A stretch of DNA of 64,000 nucleotides, taken from Cheiracanthium punctorium (taxonomy: Eukaryota; Arthropoda; Arachnida; Araneae; Cheiracanthiidae). The stretch's first letter is position 1; each line of letters begins with the position of its first letter. Positions 27,301 through 36,300 of this stretch are shown one piece after another. The stretch spans positions 62,001 to 126,000 of the forward strand of contig JAWZYV010012279.1 of NCBI GenBank assembly GCA_038373885.1, in the 5' to 3' direction. A program made the translations under genes and the position numbers. Below the pieces are notes generated by a model. It saw nothing but the letters and a program-made list of their open reading frames with translations, was not told the origin of the DNA and made no database searches.

Positions 27301-30300
27301 GGTTTTTCCATAAAAAAGTACTTATTGACAAGATCGTTTCAGGTAGTACAAAAGGGCCACCTTTCTGCTCATATGGATGGCAGACCTTTTTCACATCTGA
27401 AGAAGGGTGGACTTGTTGTACAATCTGAAACAATTATTTGATAAATACCTTATTATGTGTGTTATTTTTACAAAGTTCTAAATTATTTTTTTTGCAATTT
27501 CTCTCTGTTTAAAGCTTTATTTTTCTAAGTATTTTGTGGGTTTAAAAAAAAAACTGACTTAAAAAAAAAAAAAAAAAAAGATCCTTGTGTGTTCTATATT
27601 GATCCCATAGCAGAAGTAGAAATGCTAAGGTAGTAGTTAAAAAAAAAAAAAAATCATGCTCAATTGCAATTTTTACATGCATTGGGCAAAATATTTTTCC
27701 AATCCTGGTTGGTACAAAAAATAAAAAGAAGAGTTGGGTTTGAGAAGCACCAAGAACGTTATTTTTGCTTCATGCAATAATGCTGTATTGCATCAAAAAA
27801 TTTTTTTATTTTTGTATTTGTTAATGAATGAAGTTAAATTTTCTGTTTGAATTTTGCTTATTTGAAGGCCCCCCCAAAAAAAATGCCAGAACTTTATATG
27901 GTGCACAATTTATTAAAATAAGTGTTGGAAATACACCCGTTCAGGTTTAATATATGACTAAAGTTGAAAGGTTTAATTATGAAATTAATTCATTAATTAG
28001 CAGAGTTACTTAATTTATGCAGAATGGAAACGTTGCTGAAACTAAGCCTAAGTACCTGAAATAAAAGGTGTTTTTGTTCATTAAAGAGACTTTGAGTTAA
28101 CTAACAACATTTTAGTTTATTAACATTAAAATATTCAACAAAAGCAATTACAAAAAATGACTAGATGGATGTATTAAAATGCTATTGATTTTTTAGAAAT
28201 TGACAAGCCATACCTTTAGTTAAAGATCTCAATCCTAGCTTATTTAGAGAAAGAAGAAGAACCATAGCTTTTACAATAAACTCACAGATAGATAACAGTC
28301 AATACCTTTCATGAAGCAGTGCTAAACAGGAACTTAAATACCACTTACAAATACTATATTAAATTTCATCTTCTTTTATATCACGGAGTAGACTCAGTCC
28401 TTTTAATCTTGTAGAATCGGCGTATAACGCCACTTAGGTAAAGCTGACTTTATGCTACACAACATCAATACCAGATTATGGATGTCTGGAATACTATACT
28501 TGAAAATACATCTTTGATGGAAACTTGCACCGAACTCTGGTGCTCCGGAACTAACACCGATAACGAAACGAAACTAAGATACGGACATCACCTTGAAACA
28601 AAACAGAAGCACAAAACGAAACTGATTACTGCTTGGAAACACGCAGCTTATATACGCTCCAGCTGGGATCCGCCCACTAGCTACGGAGCAAGCGCTTGAG
28701 CACAGATGCGTGCAGCTGCCAGTATGATGCGGCCCGATCGCGACGTCACTTAGGAGCGAGCGATTCGTTGTTGACGAAGTGACGCCACTACAGCTCCGCG
28801 ATTGCGTCATCCTTGTTCAACATGGCGATTCTGCCTGTTTGCATTTTTGGCTGAGCTACTGTTTAGATTTAATATGGACGTATATGGAGTACGTAATAGA
28901 CTTTAAATCGTTTTCGTTTGAGCTTAAAGTTATAAAGGTGACTAGAATAACGTTTTTAGATACCAGTACATAAGCTGGTTTAAGAACCTTACTTATAAGT
29001 AGTTATTGCTTGGGGTTGTACTGGGCTAACAATAAGTTTACCCTTATGAGAATATAAAAGAATAAACAATGCAAAATCAACTGAAATTATCTCTAAAAAA
29101 ATCTAATGTGTACAACACATGACTTCCTTGCGCATCTATTAAATCAAAAATATTTTCGATGCACTTCATCTAAACTTATTTGTTTGTAAGAGATAAAATA
29201 TCAGTAATAGTAAGGTTTAGCGATTTCTAGCCAAATATTTCGATATCGCCAAGCTGAGTTCAATTTGAAAGATTTTCTTCGGACACTTTATTTGGCGATA
29301 TTTCACCCAAAGCCAACAAGCTTGAGATAGTTTGCGAGATTTTGGGGATAGCCAAAGTAGCCATTGACCACAGACTTTCAATTAATTGAATGCATCCATA
29401 CACCTCAATGTATTTAAAGTCATTTGGTTCACCCTGTAAATAAATTTCCAGTCAATTGCTGTCAAAAAAGATATTGAAAACAGATAGATATCACAAAAGT
29501 TCAAAATTCTACGGTTTAAAGTTTTAGAATTATACAAAATACGAAATAATTTTTGGTGCAAAATTTGGCAAAACTCGTCAATGTGGACAACATATGGCGA
29601 GATTTTAAGCATGGACCAAACAATGACAGATTATCTCCAAATTTGGCAATATTTCGCCAAGAATGATGACAAATGGGGATACTTTGGGCATGGACCAAAT
29701 GACTGACTATCGCCAAACTCACCAAGGTCGACGACAGACAGCGAGATTTTGGGCATGTACCAAACAATGACTGTCTACATTTGCATTATAATGAAGATGT
29801 CCATAGACATTGAAGTACTGAAATTCTTTTCGGTGGTCCTGTAAATAATCTCTCCAGTAGATTGGAACCAAAAATTGAGATGCACAACTAGATGCTACAA
29901 CAATCTTATATATGAAATTTCAACATTCTATGACTGATAGCTTTTGAGATTTGAGAGTTAAATACATACACACATACACCAAAAGTCGCCAAGCTTGGCG
30001 ACTTTTGGTGTAGTTCTTTGAGGGATGCACGTGACTGTGGTCGGACCATTACCTAACTTATGTGGTAGGATGGTATTGTGCTTGAAATGGATGAATGCCC
30101 CTAAAATTGCCATTGACCATGATGTATTGGAAATCTTTTGAGTGTTCCTGTAGCAGAACTATAAATGATAAAGACACTTCTTTTAATGGAGAAATTCATT
30201 TTGTAACTCTTAAAAGCATATATCACATCTGAGTCATTTGAAATATCCCAATACCACTAAAATACGCTTTAATGAATTTCGGCCCATAGAGTGTAATGTA

Positions 30301-33300
30301 TTTAGAATCTCTTGGGTAGCCCTGTAGATAAACTATAAAGTCAAATGGAACCAAAAGCGGAGCTGCCCTAGTAGATGTTACAACAATCCTAATTATAAAG
30401 TTTCAATATTCTACGCCTAGTAGTTTTTGAGATATGCGAGTTTAATGAATTTCAGCCCTTAGAGAATCTTTTGGGCAGTCCTGTACATAAACTATCCAGT
30501 CGAATGGAAACGAAAGGGGAGGTGCACAACTAGATCATAGAAAAATCGTAAATATAAAATTTCAACATTCTACAACCAATAGTTTTTGAGATATGCGAGT
30601 TACATACATACGGATGGCATGGAAAAACTGGCCGAAATAGACTTGCCGCTGATCAAAATGAGTTGCAGACGCGTTTATATGATTGTACATGCTAGCTTAC
30701 GATGAGATGCATCAAAAAAATTCTTAAAAGTAAATTTAGAGGTAGTCAAAATCGGTTTTTCCGTCGAAATTTGGCCCCCGAAATTTTTCGGGATCACATT
30801 ACTTCCTTATACAAACTTATACTATGTACAAGGAAGTAAAAAATCAGATTGAGATGTTTATTAAAGATAAGTTGAACTTATCAAGAATTCTCAAGTATGA
30901 TGCATTAAAATCATTTTATGTAATATTTACTGTATTATTCTGTTTTTCTTTTCTTTATTATGATTAAATTTATTAAAGAAAAATGTCATACAAATTGTCT
31001 TATTGAATCCTTAAATATACCTGTTAAACACATGTTTACCTGAGAAAATTTTTAAAAATACATGGATGCAGTTAAGAAGTTACAAGTTAACCTTTTGCCT
31101 CTGAATTTTGGATAAAGCAGATAAAAAAATCAATGAGTGGTTAGATGTACTGCACTATAATATGTAATTATCTTAACTATGAAATATACATTCAGCCAAT
31201 TACCAAACTAATTAAAAAATGCAGGGATGTTAATTCTGCGCCGAGCTGCTCCGAAACGCAAATCTTGCGCCGAACTGCGCTTTTAGCCGATTCTTGCGCC
31301 GAGCTGCGCCGAATACGTCATTTTGACTCTGTTAATTTTTTGCCACGCTTGCAAACTTTGCTTTTCTTATCTGCATTTATTGTAAGTGTTGACTCTAGAT
31401 TGATTTTGCAGGGTGCAGTGCCTGGCGGCCCTATTTCTCATCTTTATACGCCCTCCCGCTTGCGGCCCTTTCACGAAAACCGTCTATAAAATCGGATCTT
31501 TCCCACAAATGCCTTTTTCAAATACTCTCTTCTTTCAGATCGAAATACTGTAACTGCCTTTTTCATTGCCTTTGCATTTGCGCGAGCCGAGTAACCCGAA
31601 AAGGGACCTCTCTAGTATGTTTTGTTTTTGCTGACTCAATGAGAAGCCCGATCGGCCCGGCAGAACTACCTGGGCATTTCACTTAGGAGTTGGGGGAAGA
31701 AAATACGGTTGGGAAAATCAAAATTTTCTTAAGTTATCTAAAAATTTGTGATTCCATCTGTCAATCCTCAAATATCGGTAGGTACGTTTGATAAATAAGT
31801 AGTTGCTAATTATCAAACAATCATTATTCCAGAGTAAAATCTTTACTTGGTAATCATTCAATAATTATTGCGAACAAAAGAATTTAAATAAAATTCTGAT
31901 TTATATTATTAAATTTTATACATCCTGCACTGCAGAAATTTTATTATTTTTAGTACATGCTAAACACATCTATCCTAATCCACTTACACTGACAGTCCTT
32001 TTCTGTTTAAAAGTTTGTACCAATATAGGTGAAATATCATATATGAATGTGATCCAGTAATTGTGGTCCAGTAGTGATAGTGTGATAAAATTGAGGAACA
32101 AAAATTAACAGTCCCTCTGCCTTCCCCTACTGCCTAACAAATCATGTCTGTCTAAAAATTTCTGAAACCTTCTTCAATAAATGTACTATTCTTATAAATA
32201 ATAAACATCTACATGACGTAATTTTGAGGGAAAAAAAAATTAAGCAGAAAATTCAAAATTACTTAGATTAAAACTTCTTTTTTTAAAAAAAAAATCAAAA
32301 ACATCTAGTTATGTATAGATTTAATTCACATATTTATGTCATGTTTAGAGCAAAATATTATCAACAAATCATTTTTCCTATTTCACTTACACTTAATTCT
32401 ACAGGATATTTTCTCCAAAAGAAAGGGGGAGGGGGGAAAACTAAAGACAAACTGGAAAAATCTAGCTATGCATTGTAAGTCAGAACACATATTACAACTC
32501 TACATGTTAAATTTTCGGGGATCAGATAGTTTCAAACCAGTTTCTAGATATGTTATCTACCTGTACATTCTCGTGGAACCCCAAAGTGCCCTTTTTGAAA
32601 TTTCCCCCCCAGGCGGGCCTTTTTTCTAGAGGCAACACAGTGAGAGATCTTCAATTTTATGCTCCAAAATCATGTTAATTCTGATCCCAAATCTTAGTTT
32701 TCCTCGCGGAAGCAAAATTTTTTGTGCTCCCAAGGTGCTCCCAAATGGAATTTTTCTGCTCCTGAGGTGCTCAAATGAAATTTTTTCTGCTCCCGGGGTG
32801 CTCCCAAATCGAATGTTGGAGTTAACATCCCTGAAAATGTTCTAATATAATAGGACATGAGGTATAAATTGAGCAAAATGAGAAAGAATTTTTACGGTTA
32901 TTTTGTATGAAACCTTTTGAAACAATTTCTTTCTGCGGTAAAACATGAAAATACTTCACACTTCTCAATGCATTTTGATTACATGCATGTATTCATAAAG
33001 GTGCTTTTAACTTTTGGCTTCAAATGGCTTGACACATGCATTTTCTCCTTTGCTGGAGATTTACTGCCATCTACAGAGCAAAAATGATAACATTATGCTA
33101 TTCTTGCATGTATTATTAGTAGGACACTAGGTTTTGGTGTTAAAATTCTTGAATATAGAGTAATGCAAAGATGTGTTCTAATATTAGGACATCAGGGCCG
33201 AAGGGGTTAACTAATATGCAATAGAGAGAGGTGATATTTGAAGTGTATTTTGAATTTTATAAAAACTGAATTTAATTCAGCTAAAATTATTTTATGGATC

Positions 33301-36300
33301 TCATGTGATACTGAAAGTTTTTCAAAATTATGAGTTAATGAAAACTATACTGTAAAATATTGATTTGGTAAAAATAATTGAAAACTTTATAAAATAATAA
33401 ATATGAAAAAGATACTTATTAGCAAATAATCATTATGGATGGTACAAAAGGTCTACCCTTCTTCAGTTGCGAAATAGTTCCACCATCCACACAAGTAGCC
33501 TTTCTGCCATGTAGATGGTGGAACTTTTATGCAACTGACCCTCCAAGAAGGGAGGACTGTTTGTCCTACCTGAAACAATCATTTTGTCAATGTCCCATTT
33601 TTATGTATGTTATTTTACAAAGTCTTTAACCCTCTGACGTTTGGGTGAGGTTTCAATTAGAGCCACCAGAAGTCCACACCAGACCGAAATTCGAAGAACG
33701 TTGCTTTCCCCCTTTTAGAAATTATCTGATGGGAATTCACCGCGAGTGGTGGTGAAAATCCACACTTCTTCAAGAGCTGGCGTTTACTGCGCGGAAGAAT
33801 GACTGGGGAAATTTTCGTGAGAAGAAAAAAGATAAAATACATCTGGGGGGGGGGAGGTATTCGCGCCTCCCTTATCGGCTATTGTCCAGCAATCGTAAAA
33901 AGTTCTGCCTGCTGCAAGGTAGTGGAAGGAAGTATTATTTTCTTTCGGACGGCTGGCTGGCTGTTTGTATGCAAAGCCGTTTGGCTGCCAGAGGATTAAA
34001 TATTTTTGCCTTTTGATCTTGTTACTGATTTGGTAGCTGTACAATTTTCATGGTTGCTTTATATTTAATTCTAGTTTTAATATTTTTCAGGATGTACATC
34101 ATTTTCAGCTATATGGACCCAATTCTCCCTGGTATCATACTAAACTGAGACCTGGGACTGAAACTTTTCTGGAAAATATATCCAAGTACTATGAGCTTCA
34201 CATTTGCACGTTTGGAGCTAGATTATATGCTCATAAAATAGCACAAATTTTAGACCCTGATGGAAAATTTTTTTCTCACCGCATTCTTTCCAGAGATGAA
34301 TGTTTTGATGCTACTTCAAAGACTGGAAATTTAAAGTAAAAATTTTTTATTATTATTATGCACACTTTGCTAAAATCACATATTTTAAATAATTATATGT
34401 ACACAGGCTGGTCCAAAAAACATGATAGAAAGTAAGTGATCGTTGTAGAAAAAAGACTACATAAGCAAGAACGTGAAACAAGGCCGTACTTAGGTGTTGG
34501 ATCAGAGGGTCTAGTCTTCCTCCGAAATTTAAAATTTTGTTGACAAAATAATAATAATGAAGTCTTTTTTCACCATTTGGTCCTCCTCTGAAATTTTTTT
34601 CTGGGTACGGCCCTGACGTGAAACATATTTTATTGAATAAAGATATGAATGAATTTCAATATACAAGATTCTTGAAATGTCTGCCACCCCCAACTATAGT
34701 GTTATAAAGCTGGTTCTGAAACTCTGTCGTAACGTGCTGCAGTGTGTCAGATTCAATTGCCTCACTTCTGATAGCCAATTTCTGGTCCATTCATCTAGGG
34801 GAATCCTTATAGATTCTGTCCTTGATGTAGCATATATGCTACTCTACTTTTGATTATAATTAAACATTAATTGTTAATACAGTAGAAAAATAATAAAAAA
34901 ATAAACTCATGACTGCAGATCAATTAAAAAAATCAAAATAAAATTTAAGAGAAAGTAGTAAATGAATGATAACTTCTTGAAAATTTTGTCTTTCACATTA
35001 AAAAAAATCTTTTTTGGGGAAAATAGATATTTAATTGAATGAAAAATTATTCTCTATAACTGGTTTCTGGATAAGAGGCTCCATGCTGTACTGGTACTGG
35101 AAGCAAATCTTGCATGTATTTCAGTGAATACTTTAAATTTTTCTTCCATCATGGTGTGGAGTTCTTTTTTCATGTGCAGAAAAATTCAATAAAGAATTCA
35201 AAGCAAATTTAACGGGTGCTGTTATTAAGTGATGTTATAAGTACAGTGAGCTTATGTATGCCATTGGTTTTTCTGCTTTTTTGTTTTTTCCAACATGGTA
35301 AAAAAATAATGGTAAAACATTGGGTGTTCCAACAGGGTAAAGCAAAACATTCACATGGGAAGAAACAACATAAATGATTTACCCCCCCCTTTCCCCCCGA
35401 GAGCTAAAAAATTGGAATTCAATATAAGTTTTTTTCAGGGGTGGGAATACTTTTTAAAAATTATTTTGTGTTGAAGTGTTCACATATAAGAATGAATTAA
35501 AAAGGGATGAAAATAAAAAGAAAACTCATCAATAGATTTTAAAAGCTTTGCTATTGGAAATACACACACACACACATACATACACACTTAAAACTATATA
35601 TTTTTTTAATTTAAGGCCTGTATCTAAACATCATATTTCTCAAGGGGAACTTTCAATCAACTATGACTGCCCACTTACATAAACAATGCATTCCCTTACC
35701 CCTGAAAAATTTCTGAAACATTACTTCCTGTTCCTCTCTAAAATGTCATGTAATCAAAACTGTGCAGGAACCTAAACTATCACTAAAAAACTTTACTTTT
35801 CTCCCTCGAAAGCTTGATAAAGAGACTCATTTTATGCATATTATGGTCTTAGAGTGGAGAAGCAATTGTTGATGAGCCAGTATTGGTGTTAGTGCCCTAG
35901 AGTAGCTGAGATTTTATCTTAAAGATCAAATAAAAAAGAAATATTTTTCTGCACATTAAAAATTTCCCCTAATCCTCCATATGTTATATTTACTCATTTC
36001 AGAGGTAGCTGTAGCCTCATCTGCCACACCCTGTAACAAGGCATCACCTTGTTACAGGGCCTTGTTGTCTACACCCCTGTAACAAGGACCTTGTTGTGTA
36101 CACCCCTGTAACAAGGCATTCAAAAGCCCTTGCTGGTAAAGAGGTTGGGTATGGGAAGGGATCATTATCGTCACATATTTGTAATGAAGCAATTAGCAGG
36201 TTCTGCCTGTTATTTTGTATTAATGTTTGTTTTAAAAGTTATATTTGTTTTTGTATTTACAGAGCACTTTTCCCACGTGGAGATAACATGGTCTGCATTA

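Larger units (their letters stand above)
29200..30839 (+). repeat. repeat family with ~150-bp degenerate units and terminal hairpin
   Basis: Successive units share GGTGCACAACTAGATG, AATTTCAACATTCTA and AGTTTTTGAGATATGCGAGT (unit ends near 29950, 30440 and 30605). The family ends in a hairpin at 30799-30839 (TTACTTCCTTATACA / TGTACAAGGAAGTAA). An inverted relative lies at 51240-52050, with pieces at 45385-45535 and 50485-50620. No coding capacity; it may be a non-autonomous element of unknown class. Confidence 0.75.

Noticed and set aside
31145..31489. 114-codon plus-strand frame as a gene
   Set aside because: It overlaps the subterminal repeats of the CAGGG element at 31222, and its residues come from that repeat.
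36096..36262. N-terminal extension or separate gene at the start of the 481-codon open frame
   Set aside because: The first 56 codons have no homology, and a good 3' splice site precedes the FCP1 homology; this is intron 5 read through.
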